Source: UBA7916 sp036121365 (lineage in GTDB: Bacteria; Pseudomonadota; Gammaproteobacteria; Comchoanobacterales; Comchoanobacteraceae). Taken from it: DNA of 50,256 bases. Shown one piece after another: positions 17,970 through 27,205 of this stretch; the stretch's first letter is position 1; every line of letters begins with the position of its first letter. The notes below the pieces were generated by a model. The model was not told the origin of the DNA and did no database searches. It saw only the letters and a list, made by a program, of their open reading frames with translations. Where the stretch lies: positions 1-50,256 of the forward strand of contig JAZAFR010000006.1 in NCBI GenBank assembly GCA_036121365.1. The letters are read 5' to 3'. Made by a program: the position numbers and the translations under genes.

Positions 17970-18572
17970 ATGGAGATTCTTATATACACTGGAAATCAAG
18001 GTAAAATTCAAGAATTTAAAGAAATCCTTGCTATCCCTTCGTTTAAGTTTCAATACGCATCTGAACTTAATATTGATACTGGAGTAGAAGAAACAGGTAG
18101 CACCTTTGTAGAAAACGCGATAATTAAAGCGCGTGATGGTGCACGACAAGCAAACATGCCATGTATTGCCGATGACTCTGGCATTATGGTTGATTGCCTA
18201 GGTGGTCAGCCTGGTGTATTTTCAGCAAGATATGCAGGCATCGGTGCAAAAAATTCAATCAATATTGAAAAACTCCTCAAAGATCTCTCTGATTTTCCGC
18301 CCAATCAGAGAACAGCACGTTTTGTGTGCTGTATTGTTTATCTTCGCTCTTATATAGATCCCTGTCCCATTATTTGCCTAGCTACCATGGAAGGGCTCAT
18401 AACAGAAAAACCATCTGGACAAAATGGATTCGGTTATGATCCAGTCTTTTACTTACCTGAATACCAAAAAACGGCTGCAGAAATACCTCCCTCATTAAAA
18501 CACAGCATTAGCCATAGAGGTAAAGCACTGAATAAATTGAAAAATAAACTTACCAAGACACTGACTGATTAG
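17970..18572 (+). CDS. rdgB: Non-canonical purine NTP pyrophosphatase (RdgB/HAM1)
   Basis: RdgB hydrolyses dITP, ITP and XTP to monophosphates and pyrophosphate, keeping deaminated purines out of DNA and RNA. The 200-residue protein has the family length and motifs: TGNQGKIQEFKEIL at the N-terminus (substrate loop), IADDSGIMVDCLGG with the catalytic Asp, GVFSARYAG, the base-binding NGFGYDPVFYLPE, and the closing SHRGKAL. The ATG follows AGGA at suitable spacing and a good promoter lies upstream. It is monocistronic; the following gene has its own leader. Confidence 0.97.
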   Translation: MEILIYTGNQGKIQEFKEILAIPSFKFQYASELNIDTGVEETGSTFVENAIIKARDGARQANMPCIADDSGIMVDCLGGQPGVFSARYAGIGAKNSINIEKLLKDLSDFPPNQRTARFVCCIVYLRSYIDPCPIICLATMEGLITEKPSGQNGFGYDPVFYLPEYQKTAAEIPPSLKHSISHRGKALNKLKNKLTKTLTD

Positions 18573-18760
18573 AAAAAATCATTTTTTTAAAGTCACAGTA
18601 TAACTGATGACACATACCATTAATATTTCTAAATAAAAAATTTTTTACTGTAGCTATTTATATACTCAATGATATTATTAACAATTTATTTAAATAATTT
18701 ATGCATTTTCCGATATCTGTGCTATACATTTATTTAGACTTAACAAATAAGGAGACTATT

Positions 18761-19153
18761 ATGGCATCAGATTTTGATAAAACAGTTAAAGGTATATTTC
18801 ACTCAGTGAAATCTACATTTAATCCTGACTTTGCAATTCCAAAAGAGCAGGAAGGTGAGCCAATGAATGTTCGAATTCAGCGTATGAAAGACTCAGCATC
18901 AGAAATTTCTGCAAAAATAGAGGAGCTGAAGAATTCTCTTTCTGCTTTTACAACAAATCTAAATGCATTGACTGAAGAAGTTCAACCCTATCTCAGTAAA
19001 GAAAAAGAATCATCACAGCAAGCTGCACCCGCCCAACCCGCTCCTTCTGATGCCGGTTCAGAGACGAAAGCAGCAGATGCAGCCAAACCTGCCGATGATA
19101 AACCTGCCGAAGATAAACCTGCCGAAGATAAACCTGCCGATGACAAAAAATAA
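18761..19153 (+). CDS. Small helical protein with KPAEDK-repeat tail
   Basis: I chose the ATG at 18761 (MASDFDKT), which follows AAGGAG with seven bases of spacing, over the frame's first ATG at 18701. The product has 131 residues. Residues 1-85 are mostly helical with an amphipathic segment (SASEISAKIEELKNSLSAFT), somewhat like phasins or small coiled-coil proteins. The rest is Ala/Pro-rich and then four near-perfect copies of a five-residue KPAEDK-type unit. No secretion signal is seen. Function unknown. A strong ribosome site suggests good expression. Confidence 0.7.
   Translation: MASDFDKTVKGIFHSVKSTFNPDFAIPKEQEGEPMNVRIQRMKDSASEISAKIEELKNSLSAFTTNLNALTEEVQPYLSKEKESSQQAAPAQPAPSDAGSETKAADAAKPADDKPAEDKPAEDKPADDKK
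19085..19144 (+). repeat. 15-bp tandem repeat, four copies
   Basis: AAACCTGCCGAWGAT is repeated four times in frame and encodes the acidic/Pro tail of the upstream small protein. The count may vary by slippage. Confidence 0.9.
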
Positions 19154-19202
19154 TTGGCATCATACCAGTTGTTTTTAACCCTCTATTGCGGTGTATATTT
19201 CA

Positions 19203-19231
19203 ACCATTGCATTAAATTTCAGTGCAATGGT
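19203..19231. other. Nine-base perfect inverted repeat
   Basis: ACCATTGCA and TGCAATGGT flank an 11-base AT-rich loop, 50 bases after the small helical protein gene. No T-run follows, so a Rho-independent terminator is doubtful. It may be an operator-like palindrome or an RNA-stabilising hairpin. Confidence 0.4.
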
Positions 19232-19439
19232 GCGCCCATATATTATTTTGTTATTCTATCATCAGGATTTCAAGATTCTTTCTTATCATGCATACTGATG
19301 CCATCATTAAGGAATATCGTTGTCTGGGTTTTTAGATAAATTTTGGATGTATTGTGTATTTGGTAGGGTGCAATATGACAACTCTGTGAGCATCGATTTG
19401 ATTTATCCTTTATAGGATATTATTATTGTCTGATGGATG

Positions 19440-19512
19440 CTCCCCGGGACGGGCTCGAACCGCCGACCCAATGGTTAACAGCCATTTGCTCTACCGACTG
19501 AGCTACCGGGGA
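19440..19512 (-). tRNA. tRNA-Asn (GTT)
   Basis: On the minus strand a full cloverleaf of 73 bases is visible. The acceptor stem is TCCCCGG/CCGGGGA with discriminator G. The D-arm contains AGCTCAGTCGGTAGAGC. The anticodon stem-loop is ATGGCTGTTAACCAT with anticodon GTT. The T-arm loop is GGTTCGAGCC. The 3' CCA is not encoded. Asn-GUU is one of the four tRNAs modified at G34 by the TGT encoded at 4.5 kb. Confidence 0.96.
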
Positions 19513-19650
19513 ATGCTAATGCATTTTACTCATATTTTTTGATAAGGTCAATATTGACCGTTCTTTTTTTTACTTTTTTAACCAGTTATTTTCAACAACA
19601 CGTAAATCTCATTTTTTACTTCTCCATTACCACCAGTGTATACCTCTAAT

Positions 19651-19685
19651 AAAAAAGCCCTGTCAATGCTTAGACTGACAGGGCT
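19651..19685 (-). terminator. Rho-independent terminator of the SH3b gene
   Basis: AGCCCTGTCA and TGACAGGGCT make a ten-base perfect stem with a ten-base loop. On the minus strand it is followed by six T residues and lies 18 bases past the stop of the SH3b gene. Confidence 0.9.
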
Positions 19686-19702
19686 CCTTTGATATACCTC
19701 AA

Positions 19703-20587
19703 TTAAGTGTTGCTTTTACTTATCTCTCCGTCCTTTTGCATTCCTTTGATTTTTTCATTTAGAGCCAGTACCTGATTTTTCAAATTATTGATTTCAGTCT
19801 CAGTGTCTTTTTCATCATTGAAAGCAAAGAAATCCTCTTCCCAAAGTTTAGACAGCTTTTTCATTTTCTGCATTTGTCTTTCTCGCATTGCTTGCTGCTT
19901 TTTTAAACGTTCTTCCGGGCTTATCTTTGTCACACTATAGTTGGATGATGGACCATTAATAATCACCTGATACTCAGCATTCCAGGCGCTATTTATATTT
20001 TCCTCAACGTCTTTGACCAATGACCACCCGACTTTTCCCTCTGTGGTTTTTACCTTCACCCAGTCACCCTGTTCAACAGAAAAATTTTGATCTGCTTTCA
20101 CTGTGGCAACGACTCTGCCCTTTTGATTGGGCTCTGCGTAAAGTTTCATTTCTTGTTTTGTTAGTCCGGTTTTCTTCCCATCAGTCGATGACTTCCAGTA
20201 TGTGCTGACTTGAGAAAAATTTGTTTGATTGCTAAACTGCTTGTTTTCACTTTTTGACACAGCTTGAGCTTTTATATTGCTTGCTTTTGCAGGATTCTTT
20301 GCATTTAAAGTGCTTGCTACCATGACTTTTTTATTTGTCGGGTGATTGCTTTTTTTTCTACGTTCTTCCGTAATTTTGATTGGCTTCGGTCTTTTCACGA
20401 CCCTACCTAACATGGCAGTGGCAGAACTTTCTGCATTACTCTCAAGTTTCTTATGTACTTGCAACGTTTTGGCATTGAACTCATCTGTTGCCATTGTTGT
20501 TTTTTGAATCCCTGCAAACACATTAACAGCTAACATGCTAATATATAGGAATGCCACAGCAGCAGCTGATTTTGAATACTTTTGCAT
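19703..20587 (-). CDS. Exported SH3b-domain protein
   Basis: The start chosen is the ATG at 20587 (MQKYSKSAAAVAFL), preceded by AGGGAGA; the longer frame to 20770 would overlap the divergent DUF2797 gene. The 294-residue product has a Sec signal peptide (about residues 1-27, ending VNVFAG). A Lys/Ser-rich linker follows. A bacterial SH3 domain comes next, at roughly residues 145-200, with MKLYAEPNQKGRVVATV and DWVKVKTTEGKVGWSLVKDV. The C-terminal part is a charged coiled coil (EERLKKQQAMRERQMQKMKK and later a Leu-rich heptad segment). Periplasmic SH3b domains usually bind cell-wall peptides. It ends at a strong terminator. Its exact role is unknown. Confidence 0.8.
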   Translation of the reverse strand: MQKYSKSAAAVAFLYISMLAVNVFAGIQKTTMATDEFNAKTLQVHKKLESNAESSATAMLGRVVKRPKPIKITEERRKKSNHPTNKKVMVASTLNAKNPAKASNIKAQAVSKSENKQFSNQTNFSQVSTYWKSSTDGKKTGLTKQEMKLYAEPNQKGRVVATVKADQNFSVEQGDWVKVKTTEGKVGWSLVKDVEENINSAWNAEYQVIINGPSSNYSVTKISPEERLKKQQAMRERQMQKMKKLSKLWEEDFFAFNDEKDTETEINNLKNQVLALNEKIKGMQKDGEISKSNT

Positions 20588-20720
20588 TTGTTTATCTCCC
20601 TTGCTTAAATATACAGATATGAGTATGATACCATTTATCCTTTGATATTCAAATATTAAATATGAGAGATTTGATAATATTATTAATTTTAATATATACT
20701 CAATATTCAATATTATATTC

Positions 20721-21569
20721 ATGCCTATGATACATTCTTCTGGATTCCTCAATCGCTTACAAATCCACACTTCACAAACTTTGAACTACGCTCTTAGCCT
20801 TCAGGGTCAGCACTCTATACCTCTTAATCCATTCTTAGGAAAACCTATCTCTCTTATCTTTACTGGTAAAATCCAGTGTATTTACTGCCAAAGATCGATT
20901 AAAAAGTCTTTTAATAAAGGTTATTGTTTTGTTTGTTTCAAACAGCTGGCTCGTTGTGATCAGTGTATTATCAAACCTGAACTGTGTCACTTTCATCTGA
21001 ATACCTGCAGAGAGCCGGATTGGGGCAAACGTGTGTGTATGAAAAACCACATTGTCTACCTATCTTACACCAGCGGTATAAAAGTTGGCATTACAAGAAA
21101 AGCCAATGTTCCCAATCGATGGTATGATCAAGGTGCTACCTTAGCACTTCCCATTTTTGAAGTCAGCTCAAGGCTTCTATCCGGACTTCTTGAAGTCTCT
21201 TTAAAAACACATTTCAACGATAAAACAAACTGGCGAAAAATGCTCACCGATGATCATTACGATACTGACCTTCATGATGTTGCTTCATCACTATTTTCTA
21301 GAATATCTTTGACAGAACTGATCTCTCAACACCCACAATTTAAGTCATCCATGCCCAAACCCTTATATGATCACAATACGCCCATCGAGATACACTACCC
21401 TCAAATTGCAAAACTTGATAAAATCACCTCTTTCAATGCTGATAAGAACCCCAATGTATCTGGCACTCTTATCGGAATGAAGGGACAATACCTTATTTTT
21501 GATACTGGCGTCATTAATATCAGTAAATACCAGGGCTACCATGTCAGCTTTGAAGCAAAAACAGCTTAA
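20721..21569 (+). CDS. DUF2797 zinc-finger-like protein
   Basis: A 282-residue protein matching the DUF2797 family. Its central part holds paired Cys motifs: CIYCQRSIKKSFNKGYC, then CFKQLARCDQC, then a Cys/His pair in ELCHFH and a late TCREPDWGKRVC. These probably bind zinc. The family signature SGIKVGITRK followed by NRWYDQGA comes next, and this segment resembles GIY-YIG-type nuclease strands. Molecular function is not established in any organism I know. The family is widespread in gammaproteobacteria. The gene is divergent from the SH3b protein gene, with only about 130 bases between the chosen starts. Full length and intact. Confidence 0.88.
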   Translation: MPMIHSSGFLNRLQIHTSQTLNYALSLQGQHSIPLNPFLGKPISLIFTGKIQCIYCQRSIKKSFNKGYCFVCFKQLARCDQCIIKPELCHFHLNTCREPDWGKRVCMKNHIVYLSYTSGIKVGITRKANVPNRWYDQGATLALPIFEVSSRLLSGLLEVSLKTHFNDKTNWRKMLTDDHYDTDLHDVASSLFSRISLTELISQHPQFKSSMPKPLYDHNTPIEIHYPQIAKLDKITSFNADKNPNVSGTLIGMKGQYLIFDTGVINISKYQGYHVSFEAKTA

Positions 21570-21745
21570 TTGATTTTTTTAATTTGAAGCCACCATCTTT
21601 ACTCATCAATGGGCCACTGAATTTTACTGCCCACATTCCATCACCCTCCACCTATGTGATTATACACACTGATAGAATTTACTTTTCTCCTAGACTTCCG
21701 TGCCTTTCTATATTACTATTATAGAATTCTGAAAGGGTATTTTTT

Positions 21746-22264
21746 ATGATAAATTCTATTCAAGAGAAGAGAACCATAGTAACCATGCTGTTCTTTTCAA
21801 TATATTTACTATTTGGTTGTAATACGGTTCATGCCTCATATGAACAGAATAAAATGCAACAGAAAAATATTACAAGTGATAATTTTAAGGCCGCAGAAGT
21901 GCTCAGCAACACTGCAGATTCTGGCAGCAAGTACATGCAAGATAGAAAAGTTGTTGTATTTTACAATCAATACTGCAGTCACTGTAAGGCGTGGCTTAAT
22001 TCTACTGGCCTCACCTATGAAAAGGAAGCACCTTCTCGATTTGGTGCGTCAGCTCCCTCTTTGACTCTTTATGACTTGTCAGTGCGAAAAAACTTTAAAA
22101 TCTATCAGGAGATGTTATCTTCAGGAAAACTTTCAAAATCCATAGATGCAGTCCCCACTTTTTTGGTTGTTGATTCAGACTCAGTTGAAATTAAAAGATA
22201 CGTGGGAGCCATGGAAAAAGATGCCTTCTATAATTTTGTAATGTCCGACATAGAGAACGCATGA
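21746..22264 (+). CDS. Exported thioredoxin-like protein
   Basis: A 172-residue protein with an N-terminal hydrophobic segment (about residues 11-24). Cleavage could be after VHA by signal peptidase I or at Cys25 in LFGC by lipoprotein processing; Phe at -2 makes the lipobox atypical. The thioredoxin fold follows: a KVVVFYNQYCSHCKAW strand-helix with active-site Cys77 and Cys80 (CSHC), and the cis-Pro loop AVPTFLVVD. It probably acts as a periplasmic thiol-disulfide reductase or thiol carrier. The partner is unknown. The ORF ends with TGA, evidence that TGA is a stop codon in this genome. It is alone, with convergent genes downstream. Confidence 0.82.
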   Translation: MINSIQEKRTIVTMLFFSIYLLFGCNTVHASYEQNKMQQKNITSDNFKAAEVLSNTADSGSKYMQDRKVVVFYNQYCSHCKAWLNSTGLTYEKEAPSRFGASAPSLTLYDLSVRKNFKIYQEMLSSGKLSKSIDAVPTFLVVDSDSVEIKRYVGAMEKDAFYNFVMSDIENA

Positions 22265-22339
22265 GAACTGACTAGATAACAGCATTTGAATAAAATACAA
22301 TATGCCTCAGAATTATTTACTGATGCAGAGCTACTTTTA

Positions 22340-22687
22340 TTATGGTGACGGACCTTTGTTTTCTTTTAGTTTATTCTGCATGCTTTTAAAAATTCCTGCT
22401 GCTGCTGAAAACGTAAAAACTGTCAGTAAAAGCACAGAATTACAATTTTGACATTGACCATCTACCTGACTGATTTCTTCATGACTGTATTTTTTTTCCT
22501 GCCACATTGATAAATCCTTTACATAACCTGAGTACAATCCCAAACCTGCGTGTAATACAGTCACCAGAGAGAATATTTCTCCTAAATGACACCCCGCAAT
22601 AGCAAGTTTCTTCCATGTTGATGTTTTCCTGCCCGCTCTGCCTTCTTGCTCATTATTGTCGTGATTTACCGCTTTATACTTCTCCAA
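22340..22687 (-). CDS. Small two-helix membrane protein
   Basis: A 115-residue protein of unknown family with two hydrophobic segments (about residues 33-55 and 84-102) around a Cys-containing loop (DGQCQNCNS). The start is uncertain: the frame begins with TTG inside the last codons of the upstream split ankyrin gene (22-base overlap), with no in-frame ATG nearby. The overlap suggests translational coupling to that gene. If the ankyrin gene is dead, this one may be expressed poorly. Confidence 0.45.
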   Translation of the reverse strand: MEKYKAVNHDNNEQEGRAGRKTSTWKKLAIAGCHLGEIFSLVTVLHAGLGLYSGYVKDLSMWQEKKYSHEEISQVDGQCQNCNSVLLLTVFTFSAAAGIFKSMQNKLKENKGPSP

Positions 22688-23535
22688 ATTTTTTTAATTT
22701 TTTCATTTTCGTTTTGGAAATCCTCAGCGTAATCATAGGCCGTTTTTCCGTCTTCACATTCCCATCCCAGTGCATCCGGCAACAACCCCTCCTCAAATAA
22801 TTGCTCTAATATGTCAGCCCTACTGTCACCAAGTTTCAACATCTCAATGCATATCCTGGAACATTTATCATCAATGCATATTTCTTGATTGGCGCTGAGC
22901 CTGCACTCTTTCAATAAATATTTAATCATCTCAACGTGATTTCCCTCTATTGCAAATAGCAATACGTTGCTTCTTGCATAGCTCTTGAGCATCATCATTT
23001 CTTCACTATTGCTTGTTTCTTGAATTAACTGCTCTTTTAATACTTTCATCGCTTCAATATTCCCACAGACTGAAGCAGCATCAATTAGAGAAATCCATCT
23101 TGTATTATTCTTTTTACATTCAAATGGCAATACATCACTGTTTTCGGCACATCGTGCTAACATCGCAATATAATGTTGATTGTTAGGATCGCCATTTTTT
23201 TGTTTTTCATAACATCTTTCAAGTATCTCTGTATTGCCACCCATTGCTGCATAATGCATTGCTTGCAATCAGACCCCGCCTTTTTCATACTCATTGTTCA
23301 ATAGAATTTTTTCATGTGATAACAGCCATTCTACCATTTTTTCATCTTGCTTTTTTATAGCTACCTCAAGTCTACTGATGGGCCTGTGTTCTCTGTCAAC
23401 CTTATCACTGGTGGTCGCGTTTACATTAAATCCTTCCTGGTTGATCTTCCCCTTCTCCATTTGACTTTTTGTTTTTTCGCACAAAGATTTCTCTTCGACA
23501 CTTATTAAAAACTTCATTTTGACTCTTTTTAACAT
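22666..23535 (-). pseudogene. Ankyrin-repeat gene interrupted by an in-frame TGA
   Basis: Two frames (23535-23269 and 23268-22666) are the same reading frame separated by one TGA at 23271-23269. The text runs EKGGV, stop, LQAMHYAAMGGNTEIL, and the latter is a normal ankyrin helix pair, so the break falls inside a repeat. The joined product would have 290 codons with a Lys-rich N-terminus and about four or five diverged ankyrin repeats, the last reading DGKTAYDYAE. TGA is a stop elsewhere in the window, so this is a nonsense mutation, a sequencing error or, least likely, readthrough. Re-initiation at the TTG or ATG just after the stop could still yield the C-terminal part. Confidence 0.7.
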
Positions 23536-23656
23536 GTTTACTTGTACTACTAATTTATATTCTTTGCATCATTGATCTTTCATAACTTCTTAAGATCAGC
23601 CCATCTTAAACATGTCTGTTTTCCCATAATCAACTATTGTGTGAATGTTTGAAGAC

Positions 23657-26278
23657 TCACTCTACTCCCTCAAATTCGGCTCTGTTACATTGCTGTAATG
23701 CATCCAAACATTCTACAGCTTGCCTAGGCGTGATATTGTCGATGTCAATTCTGGTAATTGACTCCAATAAGCGCTCATACTTATCCTTCCAATTGATCCC
23801 CTCATCAGAAAAAATCTCTGCTGTACCCAGTAAATCACTTTGCAATATATCTTCTTTTTTTTGATTGAACTGATTTAACCTTTCTTTGGCATAATCAACA
23901 CACTGCTTAGGCACACCAGCCAATTTAGCTACTTGTAAACCGTAACTCTTACTGGTCGCACCTTTGGCAATTTGATAGAGAAACACCAATTTCCCTGCTG
24001 TCTCTTTGGCTTGTAAATGTACGTTCACAATAGACGAATGCTTGGCTTGCAACTTAGTGACTTCAAAATAATGTGTCGCAAATAATAACATTGATCGATT
24101 TACCGTTACCAAGTAATCAACAATCGACCAAGCCAGAGCCATCCCATCATAGGTCGAAGTTCCACGCCCTACTTCATCCATCAATACCAAACTTTCTTCT
24201 GTCGCATTGTGCAAAATATTGGCAGTTTCTGTCATTTCAACCATAAATGTTGATCTGCCCGTTGCCATGTCATCCCCACTACCGACTCTACAAAAGATCT
24301 TATCAACCAGACTCAGCTGCATCGCTTTCGCTGTCACGTATGCTCCAATATGTGCTAACAAAACCAAGCTTGCGCATTGCCTCATATACGTTGACTTCCC
24401 ACCCATATTTGGCCCTGTGATAATTTGTACTGGATGATCATCTGTCATCAATGTGTCGTTTGCCACAATCATTGATTGACTTTGATCCACTAGAACTGGA
24501 TGCTTCCCTTGTTTGATTTCCAAGCATCTTCTTTCTGTAAATGTTGGTGCGCACTGACCTTCTTTTTTTGCACTCACTGTCAATGCATATAGACAATCTA
24601 TGCTTGCAATATCTGCACCTGTTTTCTGTAATCGCCGACATTCAACTGCTATTTTATCCAGCAACTGCCCATATAATTTTTTTTCTAATGCCATTGCTTT
24701 GTGTTTCGCAGATAATACCTCAACCTCAAACTTTTTTAGCTCTGGGTGTGTGAATCGCTCAACATTTTTTAAGGTTTGTCTACGTATGAAATAATCGGGC
24801 GCTTTTTCTGCTTGCCCCTTTGATAACTCAAAATAGTAGCCTGATACTTTATTGTAGCCCATTTTTAGACTGTTTAAACCTGTTTTTTCTCTTTCCCTGT
24901 TCAACAAATCTTCTAAATACTCACTAGATTCTGTCGCCAATGCCCGGTATCGATCCAATACCTCATCATAGCCCTGGGCTATCACGCCTCCGTCTCTAAT
25001 CACACTGGGTGGATTTTCCATTAGCGCAGATTCCAGCAAGGTCAACAACTCAGGATATGCATGCACCCCCTCTAAGTCACACAGTAATGAATCATGATCT
25101 CGGTACTGCTCTATCCAACTTTCTAAATCAATCATCGCTTGAAGCGAACCTTTTAATTTAACCAAATCAAAAGGACGGGCACTGCCCAAAACCACACGTG
25201 ATATGATTCTTTCAATGTCGCCAATCTGACTTAAATGCTCACCGAGATTTTTTGCATTGTCACTGATACTTTTTTCGGAGCCTAGTAGTTCGCTAACTGC
25301 CAATTGCCTACTCATAATCTGTTTTATAGATCTAAGAGGATGGTGTAGCCAATGCTTTAGCAATCTTTTCCCCATAGGTGTTTTAGTGTGATTCAAGGTC
25401 TGATAAATTGTCTTTTTGCCATTGCCTTCATCGTCTTCAGTTAAAGATAGATGCTTGCATGTTGCTGTATCTAACTCGACGTAGGCTGTGTCATTGACAT
25501 ATGTCAACCCATGAATGTGACCCAGTTGACTTTGTTGCGTGACTTGCACATAACTCAACAAAGCCCCTGCTGCTTGCTGTGCTGCCAGTAAATGTTCTAT
25601 CCCAAAGCCAGATAGGTCCTTTGTTTGAAATTTCTCAAGTAATAGACGCCTACAGCTGAAATGATTGAAACTTTCTTGTGAACGTTTTGTGACTGGATAA
25701 CTGGCTATGACATTTGCAATTTTCGTGAAATCCACCTCGCTTGTTAATATCTCTGCAGGCTTCATTCGTGACACAATACCCTCAAACTTTTCTAAGCTAT
25801 CGGTTTGCCATACAGAAAACCTTCCACCTGATAATTCTAACCATGATACACCAATTGATTTTTTGTTGATGCATACCGACATAATGATATTGGCACTTGA
25901 TTCATCCAATAAGGCCTCATCACTCAAAGTACCAGGTGTTACGATACGACTCACAGCGCGTTCACATGGTCCCTTTCCTACTGTTGGATCACCAATTTGC
26001 TCGCAAATTGCAATACTCTGACCCATTTTCACTAGTTTTGCTAAATAATTCTCACTGGCGTGATATGGAATTCCAGCCATTGGAATTGGCTCTCCTCCTG
26101 AATGTCCTCGCTGTGTTAATGTGATGTTCAGTAGACGTGATGCTTTTTTTGCATCATCATAAAACAATTCATAGAAATCCCCCAATCGATAGAATAACAA
26201 CTTATCTTCATGCTTGGATTTCAATTCAAAATATTGCATCATCATCGGCGTATGCTGCTTTTTCGTGCTATCGTTCAC
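23657..26278 (-). CDS. mutS: DNA mismatch repair protein MutS
   Basis: MutS recognises mismatches and recruits MutL. The 873-residue protein has normal length. Near the N-terminus RLGDFYELFYDDA holds the mismatch-wedging Phe-x-Glu motif. Walker A is GPNMGGKSTYMRQ, the Walker B region is VLMDEVGRGTSTYDG, and THYFEVTKL follows. Further on are the helix-turn-helix dimer contacts (SYGLQVAKLAGVP). The start codon is GTG at 26278-26276, four bases after AAGGAG. It is not linked to other repair genes here. All key motifs are intact. Confidence 0.98.
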   Translation of the reverse strand: MNDSTKKQHTPMMMQYFELKSKHEDKLLFYRLGDFYELFYDDAKKASRLLNITLTQRGHSGGEPIPMAGIPYHASENYLAKLVKMGQSIAICEQIGDPTVGKGPCERAVSRIVTPGTLSDEALLDESSANIIMSVCINKKSIGVSWLELSGGRFSVWQTDSLEKFEGIVSRMKPAEILTSEVDFTKIANVIASYPVTKRSQESFNHFSCRRLLLEKFQTKDLSGFGIEHLLAAQQAAGALLSYVQVTQQSQLGHIHGLTYVNDTAYVELDTATCKHLSLTEDDEGNGKKTIYQTLNHTKTPMGKRLLKHWLHHPLRSIKQIMSRQLAVSELLGSEKSISDNAKNLGEHLSQIGDIERIISRVVLGSARPFDLVKLKGSLQAMIDLESWIEQYRDHDSLLCDLEGVHAYPELLTLLESALMENPPSVIRDGGVIAQGYDEVLDRYRALATESSEYLEDLLNREREKTGLNSLKMGYNKVSGYYFELSKGQAEKAPDYFIRRQTLKNVERFTHPELKKFEVEVLSAKHKAMALEKKLYGQLLDKIAVECRRLQKTGADIASIDCLYALTVSAKKEGQCAPTFTERRCLEIKQGKHPVLVDQSQSMIVANDTLMTDDHPVQIITGPNMGGKSTYMRQCASLVLLAHIGAYVTAKAMQLSLVDKIFCRVGSGDDMATGRSTFMVEMTETANILHNATEESLVLMDEVGRGTSTYDGMALAWSIVDYLVTVNRSMLLFATHYFEVTKLQAKHSSIVNVHLQAKETAGKLVFLYQIAKGATSKSYGLQVAKLAGVPKQCVDYAKERLNQFNQKKEDILQSDLLGTAEIFSDEGINWKDKYERLLESITRIDIDNITPRQAVECLDALQQCNRAEFEGVE

Positions 26279-26655
26279 ATCACTCCTTCGATATATTTCG
26301 AGTCAAGAATATCAAATAACCTTCCCAATTAAAATACAATTTCCGTATTTTTTAAAGACTTTCCCGTCAATGGATTTTATTTTTTACAAAGGGAACGGTG
26401 CCTATAATCATTGACAGTGTGTGTTGCAGAGCTCGTATGATTTCAAACTTTCACTGCTCTGTCTCAGTGTTCATTCTAGTCTATTCGATTGGCCACACTA
26501 CTCCAGAAAAAAATCATACCATGCACTGTCTCGATTTATCTTCGAATTAAATACAATAATAGACACGGATCTGATACACCTCTCTCAGCCTGATATTATT
26601 TCTTCGCCTTGTCTCACTTCGATAACATCCTATAATCCTGATTATTTTTGTCTTT
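26279..26655. other. Gap between mutS and barrel-protein gene
   Basis: A 377-base AT-rich spacer upstream of mutS. An 80-codon plus-strand frame at 26421-26663 has no ribosome site or recognisable features and runs into the 3' end of the next gene, so I do not call it. I see no RNA gene or terminator. Confidence 0.4.
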
Positions 26656-27144
26656 TTATATGAATAAACGGACCCCTAGTGATGAGACCTCACTGGAGCT
26701 GTGTCCTATTTTTAAACTGTCATTGACCACTTTATAATTTAAGTCAATCACTGAGAAATGGTTAATCGGGTACTGTAGTGATACACCCATTAATAATCCT
26801 GACTTCTCACTGGGCATCACCCAATACTCTTTCACTTCAAAATGGGATAAACCAATTTGCATGGCTGGTGTCCACCCTATGATTTTTTTATTGCTGTGCA
26901 GGCCTATTAATCCATAGTAGAATTCTTTCGGTTCGCTTATACTAGCACCACAGGCAAGACTGATTCCCGGGGCGAGTCCCATGCCTAATTCTCCATACTC
27001 TTTTGCCGCAGCAATGTCATTGTTACCAAGCGCGTATACTGCCAACTGTATAGTACCTCTTCCTGATTTGTTATCTACTGGTTCAGCATTTGCCACCAAG
27101 AACACCATTAGACTCACCATAGCACTCAATATTTTTTTATACAT
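26656..27144 (-). CDS. Small outer-membrane barrel candidate 1
   Basis: A 162-residue protein with a signal peptide (about residues 1-20, ending VANA). After it come short alternating strands: TIQLAVYALG, LGMGLAPGISLACGASIS, then YYGLIGLHSNKKIIGWTPAMQIGLSHF, with a final SLGVRLFI. The C-terminal hydrophobic/aromatic residue fits a beta-barrel signal. It is a paralogue of the next two upstream genes. The shared core is FxxGLIxxHSxKK followed by a WTP/IRP..QIG strand. The barrel is probably eight-stranded. The function is unknown; adhesion, invasion or structural roles are typical for such families. It follows a terminator and has a GAGG ribosome site. Confidence 0.65.
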   Translation of the reverse strand: MYKKILSAMVSLMVFLVANAEPVDNKSGRGTIQLAVYALGNNDIAAAKEYGELGMGLAPGISLACGASISEPKEFYYGLIGLHSNKKIIGWTPAMQIGLSHFEVKEYWVMPSEKSGLLMGVSLQYPINHFSVIDLNYKVVNDSLKIGHSSSEVSSLGVRLFI

Positions 27145-27162
27145 TTCCTCAAACCTTATTCG

Positions 27163-27194
27163 AAAAAAAAGCCCGCTTAGCAGGCTTTTTTTTT
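27163..27194 (-). terminator. Terminator after barrel candidate 2
   Basis: GCCTGC-TAA-GCGGGC (one G-T pair) on the minus strand followed by eight T residues and preceded by an A-tract. The plus strand is nearly symmetric. It separates the genes at 27206-27850 and 26656-27144. Confidence 0.85.
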
Positions 27195-27205
27195 ATTTTT
27201 CTAGA

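Noticed and set aside
19203..19231. Inverted repeat as Rho-independent terminator
   Set aside because: No T-run follows on either strand; listed only as an inverted repeat.
22666..23535. TGA recoded as Trp (code 4)
   Set aside because: Several intact genes in the window end in TGA, so TGA is a normal stop here.
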